A DNA stretch of 64,000 nt from assembly GCA_900074885.1 (NCBI GenBank), contig FJUW01000027.1:186001-250000 (forward strand). Direction: 5' to 3'. The notes under the pieces are model-generated. The model was given only the letters and a program-made list of their open reading frames with translations. It was not told the origin of the DNA and made no database searches. Positions within the stretch are counted from its first letter, which is position 1, and the number at the start of each line of letters is the position of its first letter. This stretch comes from Rhynchosporium graminicola (lineage: Eukaryota > Ascomycota > Leotiomycetes > Helotiales > Ploettnerulaceae). Positions 21,345-34,629 of this stretch are shown here, one piece after another. The position numbers and the translations under genes were made by a program.

Positions 21345-24300
21345 AGCAATGGGAGGAAAGCGCTTCCGCTAGGAAAAGAGGAAGTCCTTCAGCGAGGTAG
21401 TCTCGAGCCCTTTTTGTCTCACATTGTAGTTGCTTTTCGGGCTCAATTTTCAATTTACAATTTACAATTTTACCGAGATTAATCGTGCGAGCTTTCATCG
21501 ATATTAAGCTTCAGTACTACGGGCGGGTTACATTACATATCTTGCAATAGTCCCGAAGCTTTTACCTATTGGGGAGGATAGATGAGCACATGACCTGAAA
21601 TGTGATACAACGTAGTACGGAAGTACCGTACATTGAGCTCCACACTGGCAGTTCCTGGTGTTAATGATTGGTCAAATGCCCTTGGTGCCATGCGTTAATG
21701 GGGGCTGGTACTCGTAGGGATGGATAGCTAAGGGCTTCATTTCTCCCAACCACGCCACGAAGACGAAGTGAAAGAAAGTATCTTCGTCAATTATGATTAC
21801 TCTGTATGTGCCGAATGAACGGTGTAGCTATTTGAGATAGCTGAGTACCCCCGACCCCTTAATTACCTGCAATCGGGATCCTTTGAAGATAATCTAAATC
21901 TATGGGGACTCTGTGGGTGGGATGCTTGGGTCCTTCTCCAGTAAAAACACTATATCAAACCACGTACAGGCAAGGCAAGGCAGGCAGGCTTCTTAAACCT
22001 GCCACCGATACCTGATCCTCAGATTTGGCTCGTTATTGACCTATGCCTTGCGGGAAGGGAAGCCAGGCGATATAACCACTCGGAGCTGGAGCTAAGTACA
22101 CAAGTATTCATAGACCTGACTTGTAATTATGAGTAAATAGAGGGAGGGGAGAGTAAGACAGGAGGTACAGCGATTGAGTGTTGTAGGCTGCCAATAGAGG
22201 CATTAGTGACCTTAACTATGATATTACTATACGAGGGAACCTACCTATCAGTGCTCAGCAAGAGGGCCGAGAGTCCTTGTGTACTCGGGGTATTACCACT
22301 TCTATTTAAAACAAATGACAGGATATATACAACCCTTTGACCGTGAACCTCCGTAAGGCCGGCCACGATATTGGTAGAGACACCTTGCTCTGCCTTGCTT
22401 GTGAAGGTTGTCATGAGTCTTGAACACTGGTTAGCATAGTGGAGAGAAACAACATGACCTTTACTCAGATGTATAAATAAGTATTCCAGTGAGGGTGTGT
22501 GTCTTTTTTTTATTCCACGCAAGTACGACGGTGCATCTCAGCACCTGATTCCGACTCTTTCTTGCCCTGATCCTGGTCCCAGGCACGCATGGGCATACGT
22601 GGTATACACCAGGCTGGCTCGACTCACATGGTCTGAGCAAGCCGCACGCACCCTGTACACTCTCCATGGGAAATCACAGCAACAGGAAGGGACAAGACAA
22701 TGGGGAATGGGAGAAAAAGAAGTGAACCCTCCGTGACTCCCAAGGTATTGATCATGAGGGCAGACATCCTATCGCCCCTGATTTTCAACGGCGGGTCGCT
22801 GATGGGATATAATATATCCTGGGATGCAGTTAGTTCCCAGTTACATTCAGCGCCTTCCTCTCGGCTCGCATTATTCTGAGCCCCCTCCGCCCTCGCGACC
22901 TCACGATGGAAACTATAATGAGAATATAATGATATTTTATAAGACTCTGATTATCTTGTGATAATATACAAATGGTAGCTCCCCTAGGCTAAAGCTTTAT
23001 AGAGCGATTAAGTTATGTTTAATAAGAATCTACGCATATAATACCTAGTTACTGATACTTGCCGAGTAGTAAGCATGTCATACGTAACTCTTCCACTGAA
23101 TCATACTCAGCCCTATGATGGAGCATATAAAGGGCTAGGATCGCGATACTCATTAGCTATCAAAATTCCAAAAAAGAATATATGTTACTATGTTCAGGTG
23201 TAGAATTTGAAGTTATGAAGAACTTCGTGATCAGGTGATATAGTTTTTATCATATCTAGTATCTGCTGGGGAGCGTGCTATGCCCCCTACCTTACGTAAA
23301 CTTCAATACATGAAGTACACACGCGTTTCATGTTATATAAGATGATATATATTATCATAGGAGCCTTGTACGCTGCATATATTTTGGCTAGTCACGTGGG
23401 GGCCAAAATAATGCTGGTCCTACAAGTGATGACAACCACTGTAAGAATCACCCGTGCAGCAATAATCGAATCCTTGAATTCATCCCTTCGTTCGATAGGT
23501 ATGCTGAGAGATAACAAGGCGCAGTCGAAGATTGTTGTTAGATTTCCTGTTGATAAAGGTGGTGACGTGGATCTGTCTATACTTGATAACATAAAGTGGC
23601 CGGAATACCTGAGCTACTTTCGTCAAGGCACCAGAATTCTAGCATTAATGGTTGAGGTCACGGATGTTTGAAAATAGTGCGGGATGATTACTCGAGATTG
23701 TGTTTTCTTTCTTTCATTTGTTGAAAGTCCGTCTGTTTTTCCCCAGTTGCTCCTCTTTGTTATTGCACAGTGTAGTGTTGATTTACCGGTGCGAGTTGGC
23801 AAGTTGAGACGATTCCACAAGTAGGACGATCATCAATCGTATCCTGTGGTTAGCCTAGTTTAGACATGGTCAACAGAACCGCCAAAAAAGGTAGCGACTA
23901 GAATTCACTAAAACACCAACCCACGAACCATTTCGTTTCTAGGAAGAAAAGCGTTATATTCCTGTTTGTGCTAATCTGAAATGCTCAGGTAGTACAAAAT
24001 GGCTTGTGGAGATGGCTAGACTCAAATGATTCCATAAGGAAAGGCGAATACAATAAAGAGAAAATAGCAGCACAAGTCCCGTGGGCCATATATTGAATGA
24101 GACAAGCTTTCAGACAAGCAAGCAGATCATGGAAAAAGATGACAATACATCTATGAAATATTACAGTCCGCATGATTGTCATCGCTAAGTTGGCACCTGT
24201 GGGCCGCGGATGGACATTCCTTATTCTGTGAAGGTGTACCATTAGTAAAAGCTGTCAGGCGGATACTTGGAGGACTTGCAATATAACAAGGTAGTCTATT

Positions 24301-24800
24301 ATCTGGATCGGTAAGACCGTTGAGATAGCACCAACCGGAGGTTCGACCCTCGGACGTGACGGTGCCTGGATAGCATCTCCCGAACTACAGGCAGTCGATT
24401 AGGGTGGGTTCAACGAGGAAGTGAAAGGTACATCTCTTACATTTTGTACCAGCCGTGCGGAAGCAGCGCATGCCAAGCCCAGGACAGCGGTGAGATGGAA
24501 GATCTGCATCGTAATTGGTTATTGGTTGCTTAGGATAAGAGAAAGCGTCGGTTCGTGGATATCGATTGTAGACAGAGACAAGGAACTGGTTATACTCGGC
24601 GCTAACAAGCGGATCTACTTATACTTGGTAGGTAGGATAAAAGAACCCTTACGGGGCGAAACTGGAGAAGAAAAGACAATGAGAAGTACCCACCAAGGAA
24701 TTGGGCTCAGCAGATCAAAGACACTGAAGAGAAGTCCTCACCCCAGCGATAGAATCTGGAAGTTCTCACCAACATCATAGTACCGTACGACTTCGATCCA
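21345..24800. other. Gene-poor interval with one doubtful frame
   Basis: No supported gene. A 113-codon plus-strand frame at 23330-23671 begins with a hydrophobic helix (MIYIIIGALYAAYILASHVG) and continues with a soluble part. It matches nothing I know and the flanks are AT-rich, so it could be a fragment. Other frames in this stretch are short and featureless. Confidence 0.35.
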
Positions 24801-24869
24801 GAACTAGCAGTTGGCTGAAATTTATAGTACTTGAAACGTGCTTTTGCACCGGGAGCCTTGTCCCAAATA

Positions 24870-26255
24870 TTTCGTCTCTGGTCATGAACCGCGGAACTCC
24901 GGTCGCTCGGCTGCGCTTTTCAGGAGAGCAATGCTATCGTACCAATCTGCTTTAGTAAAATTCCTCCCGGGCCCTTTGATGGCAACAAAATCTTTTGGCA
25001 CGAAGACTGTGATTTCTTTTGCGTCCATTGCGTGATTAGAATTCGCTCAGAGTTTGCCATGGAGGCTCATCACACCAGTTCCAACAAATCCTCCTTGTGT
25101 ATGATAGATATCGTCCATCACCAAATGTTTTTGAGAATGTCCGATTTCCAGACATGCATAGATGGGAAATTCTTCCCTCGAATGGGCCAGTAAAAGCCAC
25201 GGAACACAGTGTATATGATCATACTAGCATAAAGTGAGGCGAAGTATTTTGGAACCAATTAAATCGGTGTTTGAAGGGTTGGGAAGCTCTGCCATTCCAA
25301 GCAATACGATACTGGAAGCGAAACATCAAAGATACACCCGTACACCGGTGCCATCATGTGGTACCCTCCGTGTATAAAGTACGACCAGCGGGACAGAATA
25401 TCCAAGTCAGCCGCCAAACGACATTACGTGGGAAGAAGAGTCTAACGTGAACCGCATATCTGATAGCTGACTGCGCTACACTGGTTCCCTTTGTAGATGA
25501 TTTCGACTTTGTCTGGAGCCGAACCGGGACGATAGCGGCATGATTACGCTCCGATGTCAAGATTTGATCTTCGATACTGGATACTCCAATCTACTTGCCA
25601 GAATACCTCATGCTGAGGCCGCAGGAATTGCACAATTCGGAAGCCATCCTTGATATGATACTTTTGATGCGAGTGTAAATCTTTTTTTTGAAATCAAAGA
25701 ATGATCTGCCTTTTGGCTTTGTAGCTTCAATGTGCCCAGGTCCTTGGGGTACCTTCTAAACCAGATATGGAGCTTGGGAACGGCTTGTGAAGCACCACCG
25801 ATACAGACCATCTACTAGATCTTTCGTCCAGATGGTTGTCTCTGAAAAGATCTGAGTTGGCAAATGCGGTGGTCTCTAATGAGCACGAGCTACAGAGTCG
25901 GACGCATCAGGTCTCATATCTCGACCATTTGCGAAGTACTTTCTAACTGCAGCCGATGTCTCTTGCCTATGAACTAAGGCAATTGAAATATTTTCCACGA
26001 AATTATACCGACTATTGATGGATTCTGACAGGTCCCTGTAACCCGTAGCAATCGATCCCTTCTCTTGCTTTGATCCCAAAAACAATGATGCATGAGATTA
26101 GTGGACCGCAACAGATTGTGCTTGGCTCGCTTAACTGTTAGCAATTGGGCACTGTAAACAATGGGTTTGAACATCGTCTCGAATAATGTCGCGCGAGCAC
26201 GTGGAAAATATCCTTCGCGACCGAGTATTGCAAATTTCGAGACTTTGAGCGCCAC
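24870..26255 (-). pseudogene. Scattered coding remnants, unknown family
   Basis: The minus strand has protein-like pieces that do not join. At 26255 to about 26085 a frame reads through YSAQLLTVKRAKHNLLRSTN; it continues one frame over (26090-25876: GSIATGYRDLSESINSRYNF) across a run of five T near 26085, consistent with a single-base indel. At 25027-24887 another piece reads MDAKEITVFVPKDFVAIKG and continues to a stop. A related-looking stretch upstream (about 25300-25040) contains in-frame stops. The pieces could be one or several decayed genes. I do not recognise the family, and introns cannot be wholly excluded. Confidence 0.3.
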
Positions 26256-26429
26256 AATCTGGTATTCTATGGTTCACCCTGACGCGTTTAAAGTTAGCGG
26301 CTTACGTATGTATGATGGTTTCGCTTAGCCCCTTGTGATTTTGACGACACAGAAACAACACCTTCCTGATATACAAGACCTTGGGAACAACAGCAGCATC
26401 ATCTTTCCCACGACCTCAAACTCTACTTC

Positions 26430-27717
26430 ATGGTGGTCGACACGCAGTCGGAGGAGAGTCCACTCCTTGGGGATTCGGACTCCTCCGGCCTCCTCTGTCG
26501 TAATGGGGCACCCCACCTTTGGATGATCCTACGAGTTGGTGCAGCGATGTACTCATTCGCCTTTCTCGGTCTCTTCACGGCCACAATCGGTGTTATGCTC
26601 CAGCCACTCATCCATCACTATTCTCTCAGCGATGTTCAAGTCTCACTTGTCTTCATTGTCGGTCCAGCTGGGTACATCATGGCAGCTCAATTAAATAACC
26701 AAGTTCATTGGAAACTCGGACAACGGGGAATGGCAGTGCTCGCACCAACCTGTCATACCATTGGCGTTCTGATTATCGCTACCCATCCGCCTTTTCCAAT
26801 CGTGCTGTTGGGTTTTGCTATCGGGGCTTTTGGATCGGGATTTCTGGATGGCTCACTTTGCGCTTGGGCTGCTACAGTGCACAATGCGAACACAGTAACT
26901 GGAATGATGCAAGGGTCATTTTCTGTTGGTGCGGCTTTGGGGCCATTCTTGGCGGGCAATGTCTTGCCCGCATGGAACGGACATTGGTATGACTGGTACT
27001 ATGTTCTTGTAAGCTAGAAAGTGGAGCCATGTTCTCGATTGGTGCTGACCCGGTGTGTGTCAGGCCATTGCATCGATTCTGGAGTTGTGCTTGCTATTCC
27101 TCGTTTTTCGAAACGAAACTGCAGACAAGTATCGCGGCCAAGCACAAGATGAAGAGGCATTGTCGAGGCACATTTTCCACCATCGAGCTACATGGCTTGT
27201 GGCGGTGTATTTGCTCGCCTATTGCGGTATCGAGACTGCGATCTCAGGCTGGATGGTGACATTTATGATCCGTTCTCGAGATGCGACCCCTCACTTTGCA
27301 AGTATCTCTTCTACTGGATTCTGGGGTGGAATGGCGGCTGGCAGATTCACTCTGGGTATCGTAACAGACAAACTGGGAGTCGGTCGCGCGAACATCGTTT
27401 ATTTCGTCATTACATTGGCGGTTCAGGTGGTATTTGCTTTTGTTCGCAATGATGTTGCATGCATTATCTTGCTTGGGATTATTGGATTCTTCATGGGCCC
27501 CATGTTCGCCTGTGGAATTGTTCAAGTTACTCGTCTGCTGCCTCGAGAATTGCACGTTGCTGCTATCTCTTTCGGAGCTTCAGCCGGGCAGTTTGGTGCA
27601 GCACTACTACCGTTCGGCATCGGTGCGTGTATCCAGGCCATGGGCATCAACATGTTCCCAGTTGCGATCGTTTCTTTGTCCTTTTTGACATTCCTTTCGT
27701 GGCTGCCGTTATTGTAA
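26430..27717 (+). CDS. Major facilitator superfamily transporter, two exons
   Basis: Exons 26430-27008 and 27064-27717 are joined in phase across a 55-nt intron (GTAAGC...CTGAC...TGTCAG), giving 410 aa. The N-terminus is acidic (TQSEESPLLGDSDS) with a dileucine-like ESPLL, as in vacuolar or plasma-membrane permeases. There are about 11-12 hydrophobic segments split by a central charged loop (NETADKYRGQAQDEEALSRH). A GxxxDxxGxxR-like turn is poorly kept in the first half (NNQVHWKLGQRGM). The second half has GMAAGRFTLGIVTDKLG, a good MFS A-motif copy. The overall style resembles the fungal BSC6/FucP-like group, and the substrate is unknown. It lies 5 kb upstream of the GMC oxidoreductase and could export a product of the polyketide locus, but distance and decay between them make this only a guess. 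Confidence 0.82.
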
Positions 27718-29751
27718 CCACCTGCTGAAGGCTGTTCTCGGCTTCAGGGCATCCCCATCAGTCAATTTAGAGTCTAAATAAGCCATCCTTGTATTCATTA
27801 TATGAAAATTGGTCTCAGCATAGAGCTCAGATTGTTCATAGTCAAAGAGTTTGGAAGTTCCATCTTTGGCTGTTCGTGATTTGTAGTCAGAGCCTGACAC
27901 TGATACTCAGTGCTGTGCTTGAGATTCGGATGCGGCTCCTATTTTCGGGAACCAATAGATAAGTACCAGCTAGACACGCGGGTTCTAGTCATTAGTCAGG
28001 TTGCATTTCCAGCCACCTGTCTCCGAGCTTCACCACGCGAGATCGAGATAGCAAGCTTTCTTAGACGCGGGTCACTAACAACTTGTAAATAAGATCAAAG
28101 ATTCGAGGCTAGAATTTGCGGATGTCGTTCGCTCGTGGGATGAATATACAAGCTGCTGACCCTAAATAGAAACGAATCAGATAAGGATGGAAGGTACGCT
28201 TTCGTAGACATATCTCCGGCACCTTGGAGGCGAGAAGAGTTAAGTTCAGACGGGATCTTCATCGCCTAGTCTATTCTATGCTCAACGAAGCAAGTGGTAG
28301 GTTTGGACGCGACAGTACTAAGGACCTAGAAACAGAAGACCTCGTCAAGCAGTTTAGAGGTGGTCTTTAGAGCATGTGTTAACCTTCTGAATGTGCATGG
28401 TCTTATGCTCGAATCGCCCTTCGATCCTGTACGCAAATACGTACAAGAGTTTCCATTTGCGATGACGGCCCGGCATTTGGATGACCACTCACTTCAATGG
28501 TACAAAAATGAAAGAGTACAGGCATTAATGTCTTTATCACTAAACCATGGAGAGCACAACTCGGCGTCAGGCTGTGTGACCCTCTCAATCGATGAGGACC
28601 GTCAGCCTCTTTCAACTTTATCAGCAATGATATGTTGTGAGCCTACTACAACTTCTCTTATATGATAGCGCTAGTTCACAAGACCCGATAGTACCGGAAA
28701 GTAACAGCCCAATCTGATACACGCCTATGACCTCAAGATAGATGGGAAAGAAAATGCGCTACATAAGCGAGGCGAGAATGTATGCTTATAAAATCAAGCA
28801 AGCGCTTCCGATTCCTCTCCCTGCTTGTTCTGCGATGCCTTGACAAATTCACCTCCAGAAGCTCTGATCTGGATCTTAAAATGCAAGCAGAAATAGATGA
28901 ACTTCACTATTTTGCGTGACACTCTTATGATGCTGCACCAAATGGTTACCTTGACTCTTTCTCGAGGCTGGAAAAGGCATACGAGATTGGTCAAGTTCTC
29001 AACGTTGCAACCACATTTGATACCCAGCCCCAAGGATCAGATCAGTCGTCAGAAGTCATGAAGGCCTATCACGTTTCAGGATCTGCAAGAATTTGAAAAT
29101 TTTCGCAGGAGGGCAGCTCCGAAGCGTATTTTTTCAGAATATTACTAATGAGCTTCACTTCTCCTCTCGTTTGCACTTTGGCCGTTTATCGTCTCTTTCA
29201 CTATCCTAAAGCCCAGTAATTTCCTCGAAAGATTGAGATTGCAAAACAGGTCTGCTTCGCAATATATCTCTGACCGAATATTAACCTCTCCCCAGGAAAG
29301 CTACTCTGAAGTTAGTACAATCGAAAACGATCAAGAGGTCCAGGATATCGATCCTGCAAATACTTCTTTCATAGTAACCGACGGCCTTGTATGTTCCAAT
29401 AAGGAGAACCAACAGCCACTCAATAACTCTGGTATTGGATGAAAGACCCCTGCGTTAATCACTGGGCCTTTCGTCTAGGGTATGTAAGCCTAGACAAATG
29501 TCGATTCCCTATTAATTCATTATAGCTTTTCTTACCGCTGTGTGTCACTATCTCTTATTTCGTTACTAAACTACGCGTCCCGACGACCGCAGCATTAGAC
29601 AGAAACATACGGTAGCCGTATCTACTGCTTTCGTAACAATATATAACGCTTTATTGAAGTTCTCGCTGGCGACGATCTTCAGTCAGGTATTATGGTATCA
29701 ATTCACTCGCCTATAGATCGTAGTTGCTGACAGTTTCGACAGCAATATGCT
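27718..29751. other. Intergenic, no supported gene
   Basis: Frames of 60-100 codons occur (28360-28665 plus, 29233-29442 plus) with no recognised domains. The second reads naturally (QEVQDIDPANTSFIVTDG) and may be the 5' remnant of the decayed membrane-protein gene that follows. Confidence 0.35.
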
Positions 29752-31125
29752 TAGGAAGAGTTTCATCAAATCAGGAAGATCGAGGACCTGTCCGCGATAC
29801 TCGACAATCCCCTGAAATTGATATCTTTGCTATCCGTTGCTGCATTACCTTTGGACTTTCCAATGGCTCTCGTTTTCTGGTTGATCCCAGCGACCACGTT
29901 TTTTATCCCCGGTGCAACAATTGTTGTTGCGTTGGCAGTTAATGGAACCTTTCATCTACCTGTGCCATTTTTCAACAGTAGTGGTATAGGATCTGGTACA
30001 AATAGGGACATCTCGTCCACCAATCTTTTCAAAAAGAGCATTTACGATCTGGAGAATACTGCAGGAATCTCGATGTTCATTCCTAACGAGTAAGTTCATG
30101 GCGCATATATCACTCAACAGATGGTCTAATCAATCGCCAATAGTGGAGCAAGTCAAATTGTAGAAAGACTTGCAGGAGAGGTCATCGTTTGATGGAATGT
30201 GATACCATTCGACTCCCCTCGACAAAGGGGCACAATATTCTCATACACGACTCAGATAGTCGGACCTTCCGTCATTTTACAATAAATCTACGACCTCCAA
30301 CTCAACACTCCTCTCAGCCTGGACAGGATCTCAAAATAGTGCGCTGATAACAGCTAAGAATTCCAAGCCTTGCTCGATTCCCGGTTACTTGGGGGAACAG
30401 AGAAAGATGCCCGCGGTACAGACGACACTTATCGGCTTGAGTTTCGATTTGTGTATCCAGACTATTCCAAGAGCTGAGCCATGGAAATAAGCTTTGTAGC
30501 ACATTAAGGCAAATATACTGTAGCTACGAGCTTTCGAAACAACATTCGCACAATTAATAATGAGACGGAATCACTGAAGTTATTTGTGGTCTCGAAACTC
30601 CAAAATATGACAATCGGCTATCCGCCAACAGTTGTGACGTAAGGGCTTAGATCAACAGCCAGGCTCCTCTGTGGACGCCTGACCTACTTTAAATCTACAG
30701 TCAAATGAATATGATGTCAATCACCTAGGCCCACAGGTTCGCACTGAGCGTTAACATCACGGTTCTTGGAGTAACGCTGTTTACAAACGGCGGGACAATG
30801 ATCTTCGACTCTGCACCAAACATCGCTAATACCACGATCTTCACTATCAAGGATCCGAAGTACAATTTAGACCCGGTGATCATCGAACAAATGCTGCAGA
30901 GCTTAAATTATCTTGATGTATACAGGAAATTGGATGACCAGTACGTTGGGAATCATGGTTCGCCGAAATTTCGTTATCCTTTGCCAGAAAGAACAGTTCT
31001 TCATCCTTTACATTGCGCTTCTCATGCTCACCTTAATGTTCATAATCCTCGGACTCCTCGTACTTTTGGGGAACATTGTTTCAGCAAATAGGGAGTTGAT
31101 ACAGATTTGGGCCGCCACAGCGTAA
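29752..31125 (+). pseudogene. Decayed fungal polytopic membrane protein gene
   Basis: A coherent reading starts near 29815 with two membrane helices (PLDFPMALVFWLIPATTFFI and PGATIVVALAV). It runs to a well-formed 54-nt intron (30090-30143, GTAAGT...CAATAG) and continues as GASQIVERLAGEVIV, then meets TGA (30190-30192). After more protein-like sequence (SYTTQIVGPSVI) it meets TAA (30283-30285). Later pieces (SAPNIANTTIFTIKDPKYNL at about 30810, and a C-terminal helix FFILYIALLMLTLMFIILGL at about 30985) lie in different frames. The layout (helices, extracellular loop, helix) resembles a common fungal family of unknown function. The correct intron beside nonsense codons and frame changes points to recent inactivation. 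Confidence 0.5.
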
Positions 31126-32556
31126 AGTGTTGCATTCGGCGAGAGGACTTTGATCGGGAGGATTGGAGGCGAGGAGAATGTGTCTGGCGAATTAAAAGAT
31201 TTGCAGGTTCGCTTCGGCGACTTCAGAGATACAGATCATGGAAGAAGACGGGCAAGCTTGGGAACAGAGGCTGAAGTTATGCAGCTACTACAGGAGGGTA
31301 CGAAAACAGAGTGAGGATCTGTTTATTGCCCAATTCATGATCGGCTGAGCAAGAAAGTCTTTAAGTCAAGAAGTGGAAGTCAGCCAGACTTGCTCATGTA
31401 TATCCTAAAATAAATTTACTCCTCACAAATCCTTCAACTCCCTATCTCCAAATGACTATCCAGTAACTGCTGCCTTACCCTTTAGTTGCGGATAAAAACG
31501 TTTCAATTTTCTTTCACATAATGAAAGTAATGTCTGAATATAGTCTGATAAGAAGATCGTCAAGGCACTACATCTGATTCCGCAGTATTAACTTATATCC
31601 CGATTAATAAGTACTTTCCTCTATTTGCTTTTGACACATTCAACCCTCGATTTCCCCGCTCTCGCTTCGCCATGCAGACCAAATCTGGTTCATGGAGAAT
31701 AAATTACGCTGTCAAGATAAGCCCTTGTTTGTGCAGACCTCATCGCTAGCGATTTATCTAAAAACAACTGCTCCATACCTGGCTTAGATGGGCGCACACG
31801 CAATTTAGTACTGCAATATGCTGCACCGGAGAAATCTGTTACCACTATTCGAATTGTCTTAGCATCACGTAACTGTTGACGAAATTGTGTGATTTCAATG
31901 GTTCAGCAATAGACGCAGCATGGACTGGTCTACCCATAACAAATATTGTTTGTTATCTTGACGAACTGAGTGATTTTTGATAAGGGAAAAGATTCGATGA
32001 ATATAACTCATCTCCGGACACCCGCCAAAACAGTGCTGCGTCATAGATCTGATCTGGGCGGGTTGTTATCCGGAGCTTGAAATCAACTTGATAGTGTTCC
32101 GAATATCCACGAGCCGGAGCTGTACTAACGTAAGGCTAACGTAAGGAAGAGTCAAGCTTGTGGATTACAGGATAGATCTGCAGTAAGCTCGGTGATACTT
32201 ACTATCTGCTTTCGCAGTCTCGTAGAAGAGTTAGGTCTGCCGCGACAATCCGGTTCCTATACTATCATCTTTACTGAATTGATAACACCACTGGCCCTCG
32301 GCAATTTTTGTATTTTGAAGGTTTACAAGCAGTCGCCGAAAAGATCCCGCCGCTAGACCTCTTTTCTAATTCCCCGAGTCGAATGAATCGCTAATCTTGT
32401 TCTTTAGTCTATCACCAAGTTACCTTTAATCGTAGCTGCATATCGCTCGCGTGGTATGTTATTGTAGGCGACGTTCACGATTTTCGAAAGAAACGAATCT
32501 CTTGCTTACTCGACCTTCCTCAACACAACTGAGGTAAAGACCTCAACTCAACCGGG
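31126..32556. other. Intergenic upstream of the GMC gene
   Basis: No gene recognised. A short direct repeat, CTAACGTAAGG, occurs at about 32125-32145. Confidence 0.5.
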
Positions 32557-34629
32557 ATGGTTCAATTGAGTGCAGGAATTTTGACTTGCCTGGCATTTCT
32601 CCCTGCTCAACTTAGCTCGGCTTTCAGCTATGGGACAGCGTACTCCAACAATTTTGGAGTACCAGGGATCAATGCCACTTACGATTGTAAGTTCCACCAT
32701 AGGAATTTTGATACTCTTCTAAAATCAGAATACACAAGTAGTAACTAGTTCTAGATGTCATTGTTGGAGGAGGCACGGCTGGGCTTGCCCTCGCTTATCG
32801 CTTGGCCGAGAATATAAACTTCACGGTTGCTGTAGTAGAAGCTGGGGGGTTTTATGAGCAGGAGAATGGAAATCGAACATTGGTGCCGGGATACTACGTG
32901 CCTAATATCGAAGGTGCACTCACCAACTGGAATTTCAAGACTTTACCCCAGCCTCAATTAGCAAATGACACTGTGGCATATGCGCGAGGGAAGACACTTG
33001 GTGGAAGCTCTGCACTAAATGCTATGCTGTATCAACGAGGAACAAATGGTTCTTACAAAGCCTGGGCTGATGCTGTGGGAGACCCGAGTTATGAGTTCGA
33101 CCAGTTTTTACAATACTTCCAGATAAGTGCCAATTACACACCACCGAACATGAATACTAGAGCATCAAACTCATCTGTCCCCTCGCCAGCGATCGAAGCC
33201 TTCACTTCCTTGGGCGGGCCACTCCACGTCTCTTTTCCTAACACTGCAGCACCATTTTCGTGCTACGGACAACAGGGTTTCCGGGAGATCGGTATTCCAG
33301 ATATTTCAGACTTCTCGAGCGGGACGTTGATTGGCTCTCAGTACTGTCCATGTAAGTTACAAATTCACTCTTTTCAATGCTTTGCAAGTATTATAATTTG
33401 AAGAATCGTGCCCGGGGTTCGAGCCAGGAGTCAAAGATCTGAATTGGCATGGAATCTTGAGCTGACATTCTTAAAGTGACGGTAAGACCTGAAGATCAGA
33501 CAAGATCATCTAGCGAGTCTAGCTTTTTGCAAGCTGCTTTTACACGCAACGAACTGTATCCAAACTTGGTTGTGTATATCCAAACCCTAGGAGAGTATAT
33601 CGTCTTTGACAATAACAAGACAGCAACGGGAGCGCTCGTCTCGAGTAAAGGAGTCTCGTATATGCTCAACGCTACCAAAGAAGTCATTGTGTCAGCTGGA
33701 GCCTTTCAATCGCCCCAGTTGCTTATGATCAGCGGTATTGGTCCCGAGGAAGAATTGGTCAAGCACAATATAAGTTGTATAGCTGATCGTCCTGGAGTCG
33801 GGTAGAATATGTGCGATCACGTCCTTTTCGGGGTCACATACGAGATCAAGCTCGTAACCACTTCCTCACTTCAAGACCCCGTAACGGCTGCCCATGCTTC
33901 TGAAGAGTACAACAAGAACAAGACCGGAATCCTTACCACTAATAACGCAGACTATCTTGGATGGGAAAATATCCCTTTACATTACCAAGCCAACCTTTCA
34001 GCGAATGCGAGATCAGATCTAGCAAAATTTCCGGCTGACTGGCCTGATCTCGAATACGTCGTTCTTAATTTCAATCAAGACACAAAGGTTCCCGTTGACA
34101 TGAACCACGGAACTCTCTTACCCGCTCTGATCACACCTTTATCCCGTGGCAACATTTCTTTGGCGTCTGCCAGCATGAAGGATGCTCCGATCATCAATGT
34201 CGGATGGCTGACCAGTCAAACCGATCTTGAAGCCACGATTGTTGGGATCAAACGAGCACGAGAATGGTTTGCAACCGATGCATTGAAACAGGTTATTATC
34301 GGCGAAGAACTCCAGCCGGGGAAGAACGTCACTACGGACGCCCAAATCATCGAGTGGGCCAGAAGGAATGTACAGACGGTGTATCATGCTAGCTGCACTT
34401 GTAAGATGGGAAAGCTGAGTGATCCGATGGCTGTGACTGATTCTCGAGCACGGGTTATTGGAGTCCAGAATCTGAGAGTGGTGGATGCATCGACCTTTCC
34501 TCTGCTAATTCCTGGACATCCGCAGAGCACAATCTGTAAGTATATCCTCGTTTCGATTTGACTTCAAGCTAATCATAGGTAGATGCACTGGCAGAGAAAA
34601 TTGCGGACCATATTTTGAAAGGGACGTGA
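32557..34629 (+). pseudogene. GMC oxidoreductase (FAD), interrupted by one in-frame TAG
   Basis: Four exons fit: 32557-32686, 32755-33351, 33477-34535 and 34583-34629; introns are 68, 125 and 47 nt. A signal peptide (MVQLSAGILTCLAFLPAQLS) is followed by the FAD-binding YVIVGGGTAGLALAYRLA (formed across intron 1), GMC signature 1 (ARGKTLGGSSALNAMLYQRG) and signature 2 (GAFQSPQLLMISGIGPEE). Near the C-terminus are the catalytic VYHASCTCKMG and PGHPQSTIYALAEKIAD. About 610 codons, like secreted fungal GMC oxidases. At 33803-33805 TAG stands inside the conserved DRPGVG-Q-NMCDH segment where the family has Gln; the frame is otherwise open on both sides. This is most simply a CAG-to-TAG nonsense mutation. 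Homologues of this type occur as tailoring oxidases in polyketide clusters. A sequencing error or allele is possible. Confidence 0.8.

Noticed and set aside
24331..24360. GGTTCGACC resembling a tRNA T-loop
   Set aside because: The T-stem pairs poorly, and no matching acceptor stem, D-arm or anticodon arm is found upstream.
33803..33834. GTAGAATATG after GGTCGG in the GMC gene as an intron donor removing the TAG
   Set aside because: The sequence after the TAG continues the conserved segment (NMCDHVLFGVTYE) directly in frame, so nothing is missing to be spliced.
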